64,000 nt of DNA from Hymenobacter puniceus (GCF_014333525.1 NZ_JACSCX010000002.1:496001-560000), one strand, 5' to 3'; numbered from the stretch's first letter, positions 32,964-42,065 are shown. Made by a program: numbers and translations. Notes: generated from the letters alone by a model not told the origin.

Positions 32964-33758
32964 TTATTTGTGCAAGGCCTGCGTCGCCGGTAGCGGCTGC
33001 TGGTCGTTGAGCGTCCAGCTAAAGGGCAGAAAATCAGGAGTAGCGGCGGCGGCCACAGGTGCTGTAGCGTAGCGGTTGATGAATTCCAGCAGCTGGGTTC
33101 GGCTCCCAAACTCGGTGGCGTAGAAGTTGAACAGGCTGGACAGCTGTGGCTGGGCGCCGGTTAATACGTTGCGGGCCGGGTCGTTGATGAAGCGTTTGGT
33201 TTGCCGCTCCAGCTGCTGCGCTAGTTGCTCGCCATTGTACGCCTCGGGCAGCAGCTGAGGTCCTGAAACAGCGCCCTGCACCAACGCAAAGTGCAAACGT
33301 GGGTCCTGGAAGCGTGCGGTCAGCTTTTCACGCTCAATCTGGTTGAGCGAATACTCTTTGTCGCCGACCTGCACGCAGGGCGCTTCCCACAGGGAGTGAA
33401 TCCGGCCTTTCGGATGAATATCGTTGATGTTGCTGACGGGGTAATATTGCAGCACCATATACACTATGGCGGCATTGTAGATGTTGATCCAGTAGGCTTC
33501 CTGCTCAGCGGCCGACCAGCCAGCTGCTTCCGGCGACACTTTGCGCTGGGCCATCAGATAATCGAGGAGCTTGTCTTCCTCCTCAAGCATGCCTTGGTAG
33601 TTCACGAGCCCATCAGGCGCTACGTATTGGTGCAACAGTTCATCCCAGGCAGAGTGCAACTGGGTGCTGGAGGATGTTTGGGCCGCGCCGATCCGGGGCA
33701 GGCTGCCCGCCAGAAACAGGAGCAGAACGATAGCCCGGCCGAGAAGCACGCGCGTCAT
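32964..33758 (-). CDS. Secreted DUF547 domain protein
   Basis: A 264-residue exported protein. The signal peptide (GRAIVLLLFLAGSLPRIGAAQ) fixes the start at 33758, although the frame is open to 33938. The DUF547 core is clear: PDGLVNYQGMLEEEDKL, EQEAYWINIYNAAIVYMVLQYYP, YSLNQIEREKL and LHFALVQGAVSGPQLLPEAY. In most members the last motif reads HFALVCGAKSCPPL; here the cysteines are absent. Function of DUF547 is unknown. Confidence 0.88.
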   Translation of the reverse strand: MTRVLLGRAIVLLLFLAGSLPRIGAAQTSSSTQLHSAWDELLHQYVAPDGLVNYQGMLEEEDKLLDYLMAQRKVSPEAAGWSAAEQEAYWINIYNAAIVYMVLQYYPVSNINDIHPKGRIHSLWEAPCVQVGDKEYSLNQIEREKLTARFQDPRLHFALVQGAVSGPQLLPEAYNGEQLAQQLERQTKRFINDPARNVLTGAQPQLSSLFNFYATEFGSRTQLLEFINRYATAPVAAAATPDFLPFSWTLNDQQPLPATQALHK

Positions 33759-34067
33759 AGGAAAGCAGTAAGGAGAAAACAACAGGTGTGCAGCCCGCAG
33801 GCCAGCCAGCATGTTGCCAGGCTGGGTAAGAGGTAGTATAGAGGAGCGGCGTAAAGAGGAATACCTGAAGCAGATGCAGTTAGAAAACAAGTCGGCCCGA
33901 CCTGCTGTCTGCGCAGAAAGCAACATAGTATCCGGCAAATATACCTATTTCAAGGATATGTACAACCTAGGCAAGATTGCAACGTGCGAGCAGCGCACGA
34001 TTCACCATTTATGCCTACCTGGCGCAGCAGAGGTAGAAAATAAAGCAATTAAGTGTAGCGGTAAAGC
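33759..34067. other. Intergenic region of about 310 bp
   Basis: No gene is supported here. It holds the predicted promoter of the DUF547 gene (33936-33965) and otherwise unstructured AT-richer DNA; overlapping frames on the plus strand run into the antisense of the MOSC gene and look spurious. Confidence 0.6.
33936..33965 (-). promoter_or_regulatory. Predicted promoter of DUF547 gene
   Basis: On the minus strand TTG (33963-33965), 19 bp, then TATATTTG (33936-33943). It implies a long leader of about 170 nt before the start at 33758. Confidence 0.5.
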
Positions 34068-34892
34068 TTACTTCAGGCTGAGCACCTGCAGGGCGTCGCC
34101 CAGGCGGAGCTGGCCGCGGCCCGGTCCGGTCACGTTTTGCCCAAACATCACCTTGCTGCCCTGCGTGCGGAAGGTGGCCAAAGTGCGCAGTGGCTCCCCC
34201 GCAGTATTCTTTTGCGCCGACTGCTGGTCGATGGTGGTAAGCACGCACCGGCCGCAGGCGCGCACGGCCCGGAAAGGCACGTCACCCACCTGAAACTCCG
34301 CCCAGCTATCTTCTTCAAACGGTAGGCCGCCACTGAACACGAGGTTGGGCCGAAACCGGTCCATGGGTACGGGTTCGGCGAGGCGGTTATTGAGGTCATC
34401 GAGGGCACTCTGGCCAATAAGCAGTAATGGGTAGCCGTCGGCAAAGCTCACCAACTGGCCATCCGGATTGAATTCCGGCTCTACGTCGCGCCGCACCATA
34501 TCCGACATATACACCAGCTTACAGGGGCGGCCCAGCGCCTCGCACAGCCATTCATCGGCCTCGCGGGTACCGCGCCAGGCAAACACCATATCGTCCCAGA
34601 TGGTGACGAACAGGGTGCGCTCAGGAGTAGCCACGAAAGGCACGTACAACGGTAGCAGATCGGGCCGTTGGGCATGCGTGAGCAGAAAGCCATTGTAGGC
34701 CGAACTCACCCGCAGCAGCGCCATGTCGGGCGTCTGACGTTGGGTCATGAACTGGTTGCGTTCATCTACCAGCAGCCAGCGCCGGTCGTGGCGCAGGCCC
34801 CGGGGCTCAACGTGCGCCTCGGTGAGGCGGATGCCGCCCAGCGACTTAACCGGATAGATATAGAGGTCTTGCAGAGTGAAAGTAGCGGCCAT
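34068..34892 (-). CDS. MOSC domain protein (YcbX/mARC-like)
   Basis: A 274-residue protein with an N-terminal MOSC beta-barrel domain (LQDLYIYPVKSLGGIRL, GLRHDRRWLLVDE) and a C-terminal MOSC domain (RFRPNLVFSGGLPFEED, RACGRCVLTTIDQ). The cysteine in RACGRCVLTT is the expected molybdenum ligand of the mARC/YcbX group, which reduces N-hydroxylated compounds. No ferredoxin-like C-terminal domain is present, unlike E. coli YcbX. The start MAATFTLQ at 34892 is chosen over 34922. Confidence 0.9.
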   Translation of the reverse strand: MAATFTLQDLYIYPVKSLGGIRLTEAHVEPRGLRHDRRWLLVDERNQFMTQRQTPDMALLRVSSAYNGFLLTHAQRPDLLPLYVPFVATPERTLFVTIWDDMVFAWRGTREADEWLCEALGRPCKLVYMSDMVRRDVEPEFNPDGQLVSFADGYPLLLIGQSALDDLNNRLAEPVPMDRFRPNLVFSGGLPFEEDSWAEFQVGDVPFRAVRACGRCVLTTIDQQSAQKNTAGEPLRTLATFRTQGSKVMFGQNVTGPGRGQLRLGDALQVLSLK

Positions 34893-34976
34893 GCCGCGAA
34901 GGTAATAGCCGGCACCCACCATTTGCAGTATTAAAAAAGTCTGTTATTTGCGATGTGCCTCCTCATCTTCCCTGCC

Positions 34977-35767
34977 ATGTCTGTTGCTGCCGCCCCCGAA
35001 GGAGCCTGTTTGAACTGCGGGCATCCGCTGCCGCCCGGCACCTACTGCCCGCACTGCGGGCAGTAGGTGCCGGGCGGCAGCGGCTTACGCTCGGGCACGT
35101 TGCCCACGAGGTGCTGCACGTCTTCACGCACACCGACACGAGCATCATCGGGTATGCGCCGCAGATAGTGCTGCAACCCGGCCGCGTAGTGGCTGACTAC
35201 TTGGCCGGCCGGCGCAAGCGCTACTTCAATCCGTTTCAGTTTCTGCTGCTTGTGGTAGGTCTGGCCGCCGCTGCTGCCCTGCTGCTGCATTATTATGAGG
35301 ACACGGGTGCCGAAATCCAGCAGCGCTACGCCAGCCGCATACCCGCGGCGTATGTGGCCCGCATGGGGGAGTACTTTCACTATGTGGGCAAGTACTACAA
35401 CCTGTGGTGGCTGCTGCTTATGCTGCCGACCTATGCCCTGATAACGTGGTTGGTGTACCGGCGCCAGGGCCTTAACTATGCCGAGTCATTTTTTGTGCAC
35501 GTTGTAGTGGGGTCGGTATTTCATTTGCTGGTGGCCTGCGTGATGCTGGTGCTGTGGGCCCTGCACATTCGGGCGGTGGCCAGCAGCAACATTGCCAGCA
35601 GTATGCAGGTAGGTACCATCACGCTCTACCTTATCCTGATCGGCCGGCAGGCTTTTCAACTCACGTGGGCCGGAGCCATCTGGCGCGCCTTGCTGGTGGT
35701 AGCAATTGGGGCCGCGGCCAGTGTGGGCTACAATTACGTGGCTTTTCAGTGGTACGTGTTCCGGTAG
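34977..35767 (+). pseudogene. DUF3667 family membrane protein, interrupted after the zinc ribbon
   Basis: The gene starts MSVAAAPEGACLNCGHP and runs through a CxxC...CxxC zinc ribbon ending YCPHCGQ, then hits TAG at 35064-35066. Seventeen bases later the rest of the family continues in another frame: RLTLGHVAHEVLHVFTHTD, LQPGRVVADYLAGRRKRYFNPFQF, then about four membrane helices. Known DUF3667 proteins have about five residues between CGQ and R-x-TL, so the spacer is one base short and holds a stop. The spacer is the second arm of a perfect 28-bp palindrome (35025-35083). Either a real template-switch mutation or a read/assembly artefact. The downstream frame is otherwise intact. Confidence 0.8.
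35025..35083. repeat. Perfect 28-bp inverted repeat with 3-bp loop
   Basis: Arms 35025-35052 and 35056-35083 are exact complements around ACT. The centre is the natural near-palindrome encoding the zinc-ribbon CPHCGQ (TGCCCGC ACT GCGGGCA). Confidence 0.97.
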
Positions 35768-35839
35768 CTTATACCCCCAAAAGGCTGGGTTGGAAAAAAC
35801 AGCCAGCACTTGCTGGGCTACTTCTCGGGGCAATAGGGC

Positions 35840-36820
35840 CTAATGCAAGGGACGCTTCTTGATCATGCCGCCCTTGGTGTCTTTCACGCTGTGCATCACA
35901 ATGAAGGCCTGCCGGTCAATCTGGTCGACTTCGCCTTTAAGGCGCGACAGTTCCAGACGCGTAACAACGGTAAATACGATTTCGACGGGGTTGGGCTGGT
36001 CGCCGTGGGTGCCATAGCCGCGCTTGCCCAAGTACACGGTGGCACCACGGCCCAGCTTTTCGGTGATCATGCGCCGGATAGCATCGGAGCGGCCCGAAAT
36101 GATGGTGACGCCGGTGTACTCCTCGATGCCATCAATCAGGAAGTCAATGGTTTTGGCCGCCGAGAGGTACGCCAGAATGGAATACAGCGCCGTTTCGATG
36201 GACAGCACCCAGGCGGCCACGGCAAAAATAGCAATGTTAAACAGCAGAATAATGTCGCCGACAGTGAGGCTGGTTTTCTTGCTCAGAAACACAGCCAGGA
36301 TTTCGGTACCGTCGAGCACACCACCGCCGCGCATGGCCAGCCCAATGCCCGCCCCAAGGAAAAATCCCCCAAAAACGGAAATCAGCAGCTTATCCTGGGT
36401 CAGAGTGGGAAACGACACGACCAGCAGTACCGCCGCCAACGCCAGAATAGCGCACAGTGATTTAAGCGCCAGCGTGCGGCCCATCTGGAAGTAGGCCATG
36501 GCAATAAACGGCGCGTTGATAATGACAATCAGCAACGAGAGCGGCAGGCCAGTAAGCTGGCGTACCAGCAGCGAAATGCCGGTTACGCCTCCATCGATAA
36601 AGTCATTGGGAAGCAAAAAAGCCTTGAGCCCGAATGCGGCCGACAGCACCCCCAGCGCCAGATACAGAGCACTGAACAGGTGGTGCCGAAACCAGCGGCG
36701 GGTTGCGGCCGCCGTGCGGTGCGGCCGGCGTTTGAGGCGGCGCCTGGGCCCACTCGGTGGCGCGCCGGTAGGGGTTTTGTTGCGCAGCTTGTCGAGGAAA
36801 ATCAGTTGAGGTATAAGCAT
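35840..36820 (-). CDS. YitT family membrane protein
   Basis: A 326-residue protein with a basic N-terminal stretch (RRRLKRRPHRTAAATRR), about five membrane helices with the YitT signatures (LLPNDFIDGGVTGISLL; GGFFLGAGIGLAMRGGGVLDGTEILA) and a C-terminal cytoplasmic DUF2179 domain (TGVTIISGRSDAIRRMI, VFTVVTRLELSRLKGEV, MHSVKDTKGGM). Function of the family is unsettled. The cytoplasmic domain is often regarded as ligand-binding. The basic extension before the first helix is longer than usual. Confidence 0.93.
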   Translation of the reverse strand: MLIPQLIFLDKLRNKTPTGAPPSGPRRRLKRRPHRTAAATRRWFRHHLFSALYLALGVLSAAFGLKAFLLPNDFIDGGVTGISLLVRQLTGLPLSLLIVIINAPFIAMAYFQMGRTLALKSLCAILALAAVLLVVSFPTLTQDKLLISVFGGFFLGAGIGLAMRGGGVLDGTEILAVFLSKKTSLTVGDIILLFNIAIFAVAAWVLSIETALYSILAYLSAAKTIDFLIDGIEEYTGVTIISGRSDAIRRMITEKLGRGATVYLGKRGYGTHGDQPNPVEIVFTVVTRLELSRLKGEVDQIDRQAFIVMHSVKDTKGGMIKKRPLH

Positions 36821-36969
36821 ACGGACGCTGGTAGAACTCCTCGGTAGTACGCCGGCTATGGCTGAATGTTGAGAATCTGCCGGAATTGGACAGAGTTGGC
36901 CTGGATTTTGGAAACCGCCGCTCCGGTGCTACCAGGAGTAGCGGTACAATTCGTCAACCCGTAATTAGT

Positions 36970-37374
36970 ATGAAACAATACGAATTCTTGCAAGGGCGTT
37001 TGGGCCGTTCCGATTATGCGTTGCGGCTGGCGCTGGCCCTGGTGCCGTTGCTGCCGGTATTCTTTCTGCCAGCGCCACAGACTTGGTATCAGGTGCTGCT
37101 GGCAGGGCTGGTGCTGGCAGCCAGCACCGCTTTAGCCGCACTGTTTTCGGTGCGCCGCCTTCACGATATGTACCTGAGTGGCTGGTACGCGCTGGTGCTG
37201 CTGGTGCCACTGCTGAATCTGCTGGCCTACCTGCTGCTGGTTGTGCGGCCCGGCACGCGCGGCCCCAACCCCTGGGGTCTGGCCCCCGGTGCTCAGCAGT
37301 TGGCGTTGGTGCCGGTAACGCGCCACCCAGAGCAACCAGCAGCCAGGCACTGGCTGGCCAATCCGGCAGAATAG
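36970..37374 (+). CDS. Small DUF805-like membrane protein
   Basis: A 134-residue protein with two or three hydrophobic segments. The N-terminus has the DUF805 pattern GRLGRSDYALRLAL, then VRRLHDMYLSGWYALVLLVPLLNLLAYLLLVVRPGTRGPNPWG in sequence, the conserved RLHD and PG-x-x-GPN(P/R)(W/Y)G motifs. The last 30 residues are unrelated. Function unknown. The start at 36970 precedes the first conserved motif. A palindromic element follows. Confidence 0.85.
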   Translation: MKQYEFLQGRLGRSDYALRLALALVPLLPVFFLPAPQTWYQVLLAGLVLAASTALAALFSVRRLHDMYLSGWYALVLLVPLLNLLAYLLLVVRPGTRGPNPWGLAPGAQQLALVPVTRHPEQPAARHWLANPAE

Positions 37375-37397
37375 CCGCGTAGCCTCCTTCCGGCAAT

Positions 37398-37470
37398 AGC
37401 CATAAAGCCGCGTAGCGGCGACAGATCGGGGATTCTCCTGAACCTGTCACCGCTACGCGGCTTTATGGCT
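37398..37470. repeat. Inverted repeat with 21-bp arms
   Basis: AGCCATAAAGCCGCGTAGCGG (37398-37418) and its exact complement at 37450-37470, with a further CGACAG/CTGTC pairing inside. It lies between the convergent DUF805 and S8 protease genes; a fragment of the same word (AGCCGCGTAG) overlaps the DUF805 stop. Confidence 0.9.
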
Positions 37471-37480
37471 TCGGGCAGCG

Positions 37481-39121
37481 CTATTTCGTGGCTTCCGCGT
37501 CGGCGAGCTGCACGGCGCGGTAGAGGTTTACAAGGCCGCCGGTAGCCGATAACTCGGCAAAGTCCACTTGCTTGGTGGTGCCGGGTCTGAGCACTTTGGT
37601 GTGGTACATCACCGCCGATTGCAGGATGATACGCTTCAGGTCCGTAGCCGTGAGGGTGGGGAAGTACGACTTCAGCACGGCTGCCATGCCCGATACCACC
37701 GGTGAGGCCATGCTGGTGCCGCTTTTGTTGCCGTATTGCTGGCCGGGCAGTGTGGAGTAGATCTGGTTGCCGGGCGCAAATACGTCCACGTTTTTGCGCC
37801 CGTAGTTGGAGAAGTCTGCCACCAGGTGCTGGTCGTTGGTGCGGGCACTGGCACCCACCGTAATCATGTTCGGCACGGGCTGGCCATCAGGGTACACCGG
37901 CGACGGAAACTCCACATTCACGTCGATATCGTCGTTTTCGTTGCCAGCCGAGTGAACCAGCAGCACCCCTTTGGTGGCGGCGTAGCGCATAGCTGCATCC
38001 ACGGCCTCGCGCTGCGGCGAGTAGTACTTGCCAAAGCTCATGTTGATGATGCTGGCCCCGTTATCCACGGCGTAGCGGATGGCGTTGGCAATGTCCTTGT
38101 CCCGCTCGTCGCCGTTGGGCACGGCCCGCACGGCCATCAGGCGCACGTTGTCGGCAATGCCGAGGATGCCCAGCATATTGGTGCGGTCGGCCCCGATGAT
38201 GCCGGCTACGTGGGTGCCGTGCATGGGGTCGGGGCCGTGGTTGTCGCGGTTGCCGTAGCGGCGGTCCTGGGTATCGGTGGGGTTGTCGCCGATGATGGCT
38301 GCGCGCGGGTTGTAGGCGGGGTTGAGGCTGAACTCCAGCTGGCTGCGGCTATCATCGAGGCCTTCTTTCATATCAGCCAGCACCGTTTCCAGGTCGGCGT
38401 AGCCGGCAGCGCGCAGGTTGGCATAGAGGCCAAGGGCGGCGCGGTAGAGGTTGGGGTCGGTGGGAGTTGCGGCGCGCAAACCAGCCGTGTCCAGTCGCGC
38501 CAGGCCCAGGGCTTCGCGCAGATTGTCGGCGCCCTTTTTGTTGACCGTGTACGCCTGATCCAGGGATGCAACCCGCTCTTTGTTTTCGGCTACCTTTTCG
38601 GCCTGGCTTTTCTTGACTTTCTGGTACAGGTCGTACTCGGCGCGCTTGGCGGCGGGCACCACGGTGCGGGCTTTGCCCTCATACAGCGGCCGGAGCCGGG
38701 CTACAAGGCGGGTGTCCTCGTAGGTTTCCACGTCCACGTTGCGGCCGTCGGCGCCACCCAGGAAGTTCCAGCCGTGCACATCGTCTACGTAGCCGTTCTG
38801 GTCGTCATCGAGGCCATTGCTGGCAATTTCGCGGGGGTTGGTCCAGAGCAGGCGCCGCAGGTCGGCGTGGGCCGTGTCGATGCCGGCATCAATGATGGCC
38901 ACCACTACCGGCGTGGAGGGCCGGTTTTTGAGCAGTTCATCGTAGGTTTTACGCACGCTCACGCCCATCACGCCGTCGGCGACGGGGTCGAGTAGGTACC
39001 ACTGCTGCGGCGGCACGGCGGGTTGTGGGGCAACGGAAACAGCATTCTGCGCCGTGCCCAGCAGGGGCAGCAGCAGGGCCACGCCCAGCAGGCGCAGGCG
39101 GGAAGGAACAGAAAAAAGCAT
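37481..39121 (-). CDS. Secreted S8 family serine peptidase (subtilase) with large insertion
   Basis: A 546-residue exported subtilisin-like protease with all catalytic residues: D78 (VVVAIIDAGID), H301 (DPMHGTHVAG), the oxyanion N393 (SAGNEND) and S470 (GTSMASPVVSG). The signal peptide ends near GTAQ. Between Asp and His lie about 220 residues, compared with about 35 in subtilisin. Residues 100-130 still have the usual NGYVDDVHGWNF, but 135-265 form a charged helical insertion (KKSQAEKVAENKERV). Such insertions are known in Bacteroidota S8 proteins and may regulate access. There is no T9SS sorting tail. Confidence 0.94.
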   Translation of the reverse strand: MLFSVPSRLRLLGVALLLPLLGTAQNAVSVAPQPAVPPQQWYLLDPVADGVMGVSVRKTYDELLKNRPSTPVVVAIIDAGIDTAHADLRRLLWTNPREIASNGLDDDQNGYVDDVHGWNFLGGADGRNVDVETYEDTRLVARLRPLYEGKARTVVPAAKRAEYDLYQKVKKSQAEKVAENKERVASLDQAYTVNKKGADNLREALGLARLDTAGLRAATPTDPNLYRAALGLYANLRAAGYADLETVLADMKEGLDDSRSQLEFSLNPAYNPRAAIIGDNPTDTQDRRYGNRDNHGPDPMHGTHVAGIIGADRTNMLGILGIADNVRLMAVRAVPNGDERDKDIANAIRYAVDNGASIINMSFGKYYSPQREAVDAAMRYAATKGVLLVHSAGNENDDIDVNVEFPSPVYPDGQPVPNMITVGASARTNDQHLVADFSNYGRKNVDVFAPGNQIYSTLPGQQYGNKSGTSMASPVVSGMAAVLKSYFPTLTATDLKRIILQSAVMYHTKVLRPGTTKQVDFAELSATGGLVNLYRAVQLADAEATK

Positions 39122-39239
39122 CAGCAGATATCAAACGGATAAGGAAACGGCCTATACGCAGCCCCGCCCACGGCGGACGTTGCGTGCTAAACCCCGCTGC
39201 CATAGACCCGGTTCCGCCCGGCCCGGACGCATGTCCATT

Positions 39240-39266
39240 CCGGTCCGACGGCAGCCGTCTGACCGG
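39240..39266. repeat. Short GGTCCGACGGC palindrome (single unit)
   Basis: CCGGTCCGACGGC-A-GCCGTCTGACCGG folds on itself with one mismatch. The same unit occurs twice, inverted, at 45077-45173. It lies in the divergent gap between the S8 and PIG-L genes. Confidence 0.75.
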
Positions 39267-39344
39267 GAAAGACCCGCTTCCCCGCTTTCCTGAACAGGGT
39301 CGGCGGCTCTGGGTTATCTTCACGCCCTCAAGCTGCTTCCCTCT

Positions 39345-41960
39345 ATGCGTACTCGCCTGTTCCGCGCCGCCCTGTCGGCATTACTCATTGCTAATTTTTC
39401 ATTACTAATTGGCGAAGCCCAGGCCCAGGCTCCCAAAACCTGGTCGTCGTCGGAGATTCTGCTGGGGCTGAAGAAGCTGAACGTGCTGGGCTCGGCCCTG
39501 TACGTGGCTGCCCACCCCGACGACGAAAATACCCGCCTGATTGCCTACCTCGCCAACGGCCGCCTCGTGGAAACCGGCTACCTGAGCTGCACCCGTGGCG
39601 ATGGGGGCCAGAACCTCATCGGGCCGGAGCTGCGCGAGGGGCTGGGCGTCATCCGGACGCAGGAGCTGCTGGCGGCCCGCCGCATCGATGGGGGCCGGCA
39701 GTTCTTCACCCGCGCCAACGACTTCGGCTTCTCGAAAACGCCCGAGGAAACCTTCACCATCTGGGACAAGGAGCAGGTGCTGGCCGATATGGTCTGGGTG
39801 ATCCGCCAGCGCCGGCCCGACGTCATGATTACCCGCTTCCCGCCCGATGCCCGCGCCGGACACGGCCACCACACGGCCTCGGCTATGCTGGCCATTGAGG
39901 CCTTCTCGGCCGCCGCCGACCCCAAGCGTTTCCCCGAGCAGCTCCAATATGTGCAGCCCTGGCAGGCAAAGCGGCTGCTCTGGAACACCGGTTCCTTCTT
40001 CGTGAAAGCCGGTGAGGACATGAGCCAGTACCTGAAGCTGGATGCCGGCGGCTACAACCCGCTGCTGGGGCAGAGCTACGGCGAAATTGCCGCCCGCAGC
40101 CGCTCCCAGCACCGCAGCCAGGGCTTCGGCAGTAGCGCCCAGCGCGGCGAGGCCCCGGAGTATTTCCAGCTGCTGAAGGGCGACAAGGCCACCACCGACC
40201 TGTTCGAGGGTGTGGATATGACTTGGAACCGGGTGCCCGGTGGCGCGGCCGTAGGCAAGCTGGTGGATGAGGTAATTCGGAAGTACGACCCGGCTAATCC
40301 GTCGGCGAGTGTGGCAGGACTGCTGAAGGTGCGGGAGGCGTTAGATAAGTTTCAGCTTGCTGCGGTAGTCAAAGAAGGAACGGTAAAAGGTGTTGCCAAT
40401 TTTTGGTACGATGAAAGGCTGGTGCAGATTGAGAAGCTAATTCAAGCCTGTCTGGGGCTGTATATAGAAGCCGTTGCAATTAGCCCAACGGTCACAAAAG
40501 AGGATTTAGTGTTGGGTAGAAAGGCAGTCCGTTCTCTGGTGTTGTATGAGATAGTAAATCGTTCAGCTACACCTGTGCAACTGCTCGACGAAGTGGCTTA
40601 TGTCTATTCACCAGAGTTGGATAAAGTATTTTCTCGGGGTGGTATGAGCGGTATGCATAGTACCAATCCGCATCGTATAGATCTTATGCCAGGTAAAAGA
40701 CGACAGGATACTCTCTTTATCAAGGAAGATTCGAGGGGCTCGGTCGGAAACTCACAACCCTATTGGTTGCAGAAAAATGGCTCTGTTGGAATGTACACCG
40801 TTGAGGATTTACTCAGCCGTGGAAAAGATGAGAATGAGCCTGCAGCTAAGGCGCGTTTTGTCTTTGATATTCCAGGGCATCGAATAATGCTCACCGTCCC
40901 CGTCCAATACAAAAGCACCGACCCAGTGGAAGGGGAGAAGTACCGCCCGCTGACGGTGGTGCCGCCGGTGATGGTGAACGTGGGCGGCCACGCCTACGTG
41001 TTTGCCGATAACCAGCCCAAAACCATTCCCGTGACGCTGCGCGCCGGCAAAGCGGGCGTGAAGGGCAACCTGACCCTGAATCTGCCGAAAGGCTGGACGG
41101 CCGAGCCCGCCAGTATTCCGTTCGAGCTGGCCGCCAAAGATGCCGAGCAGACTGTGCAGTTCCGGGTGCAGCCCGGCGCGGGCGCGGCGGAAGGTAAATC
41201 GGAGCTGCGGGCCGTGGCTACCGTGGAGGGGCAGGCGTACGCGCGCGGCTACCAGACCATAGCGTATACCCACATTCCCACCCAAACGCTGTTCCCGGAA
41301 GCCGTGGCCCCGCTGGTGAAGCTGGATCTGCGGCGCAAGGGCCAGGAAATCGGCTACCTGATGGGGGCCGGCGACGAGGTGCCCGACGCCCTGCGCCAGA
41401 TCGGCTACACCGTCACCCTGCTCAAGCCCGAAGACCTCACCGAGCAGAATCTGCGCCGCTACGACGCCGTGGTGCTGGGCGTGCGCGCCTACAACACCGT
41501 GGACCGGTTAAAAGCCCTGCAACCCACGCTGCTCAGGTACGTGGAGCAGGGCGGCAACTTAGTGGTGCAGTACAACACCAGCCGCAGCACTGTGCTGCCC
41601 CAGGTCGGCCCGTACCCGCTCACGCTCTCCAACGACCGGGTGACGGTGGAAAATGCTCCCGTCACCTTCCTCAATCCCACGCAGCCGCTGCTCAACACGC
41701 CCAACAAAATCACGAGCAAGGATTTTGAAGGCTGGGTGCAGGAGCAGGGCCTCTACTACCCCAGCCAGTGGGACCCAAAATACAAGACTGTATTCAGCAG
41801 TCAGGACCCCGGCGAGAAAGCCAAGGAAAGCGCCATTCTCGTCGCCGACTATGGCAAAGGCCACTACATCTACACCGGCCTCAGCTTGTTCCGGGAGTTG
41901 CCCGCCGGCGTACCCGGCGCCTACCGACTGCTGACCAATATGGTGTCGTTGGGCAAGTAG
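39345..41960 (+). CDS. PIG-L family deacetylase, secreted, multidomain
   Basis: An 871-residue exported protein whose N-terminal 250 residues are a zinc-dependent N-deacetylase of the LmbE/PIG-L type. The zinc/catalytic motif AHPDDE is at residues 56-61, with the third ligand cluster HGHH at 173-176. The middle (about 300-520) is poorly conserved and is encoded by clearly lower-G+C DNA than the flanks. Next comes a beta-sandwich-like segment (NLTLNLPKGWTAEPASIPFELA) and a C-terminal alpha/beta domain (YDAVVLGVRAYNTVD, VEQGGNLVVQYNT) of glutamine-amidotransferase-like fold. It probably acts on an amino-sugar glycoconjugate. The small peptide and symporter downstream may take up a product. Confidence 0.9.
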   Translation: MRTRLFRAALSALLIANFSLLIGEAQAQAPKTWSSSEILLGLKKLNVLGSALYVAAHPDDENTRLIAYLANGRLVETGYLSCTRGDGGQNLIGPELREGLGVIRTQELLAARRIDGGRQFFTRANDFGFSKTPEETFTIWDKEQVLADMVWVIRQRRPDVMITRFPPDARAGHGHHTASAMLAIEAFSAAADPKRFPEQLQYVQPWQAKRLLWNTGSFFVKAGEDMSQYLKLDAGGYNPLLGQSYGEIAARSRSQHRSQGFGSSAQRGEAPEYFQLLKGDKATTDLFEGVDMTWNRVPGGAAVGKLVDEVIRKYDPANPSASVAGLLKVREALDKFQLAAVVKEGTVKGVANFWYDERLVQIEKLIQACLGLYIEAVAISPTVTKEDLVLGRKAVRSLVLYEIVNRSATPVQLLDEVAYVYSPELDKVFSRGGMSGMHSTNPHRIDLMPGKRRQDTLFIKEDSRGSVGNSQPYWLQKNGSVGMYTVEDLLSRGKDENEPAAKARFVFDIPGHRIMLTVPVQYKSTDPVEGEKYRPLTVVPPVMVNVGGHAYVFADNQPKTIPVTLRAGKAGVKGNLTLNLPKGWTAEPASIPFELAAKDAEQTVQFRVQPGAGAAEGKSELRAVATVEGQAYARGYQTIAYTHIPTQTLFPEAVAPLVKLDLRRKGQEIGYLMGAGDEVPDALRQIGYTVTLLKPEDLTEQNLRRYDAVVLGVRAYNTVDRLKALQPTLLRYVEQGGNLVVQYNTSRSTVLPQVGPYPLTLSNDRVTVENAPVTFLNPTQPLLNTPNKITSKDFEGWVQEQGLYYPSQWDPKYKTVFSSQDPGEKAKESAILVADYGKGHYIYTGLSLFRELPAGVPGAYRLLTNMVSLGK

Positions 41961-41965
41961 GGCAG

Positions 41966-42005
41966 ACGTATCAGCCCGACGGTGGTAGCCGTCCAGCTGA
42001 TACGT
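41966..42005 (+). terminator. Hairpin between PIG-L gene and symporter operon
   Basis: ACGTATCAGC and GCTGATACGT pair, with GACGG/CCGTC nested inside, starting 5 bp after the PIG-L stop and followed by TTGGGG. There is no strong T-run, so it may only attenuate. Confidence 0.6.
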
Positions 42006-42065
42006 TTGGGGACATTGCGCCTTTTGTGGCTGGTGTTGCAATGCTTTACTTTACCTTCGTTTTCT

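Noticed and set aside
33811..34293. 160-codon plus-strand frame in the DUF547-MOSC gap
   Set aside because: Most of it is antisense to the MOSC gene and it has no recognisable content.
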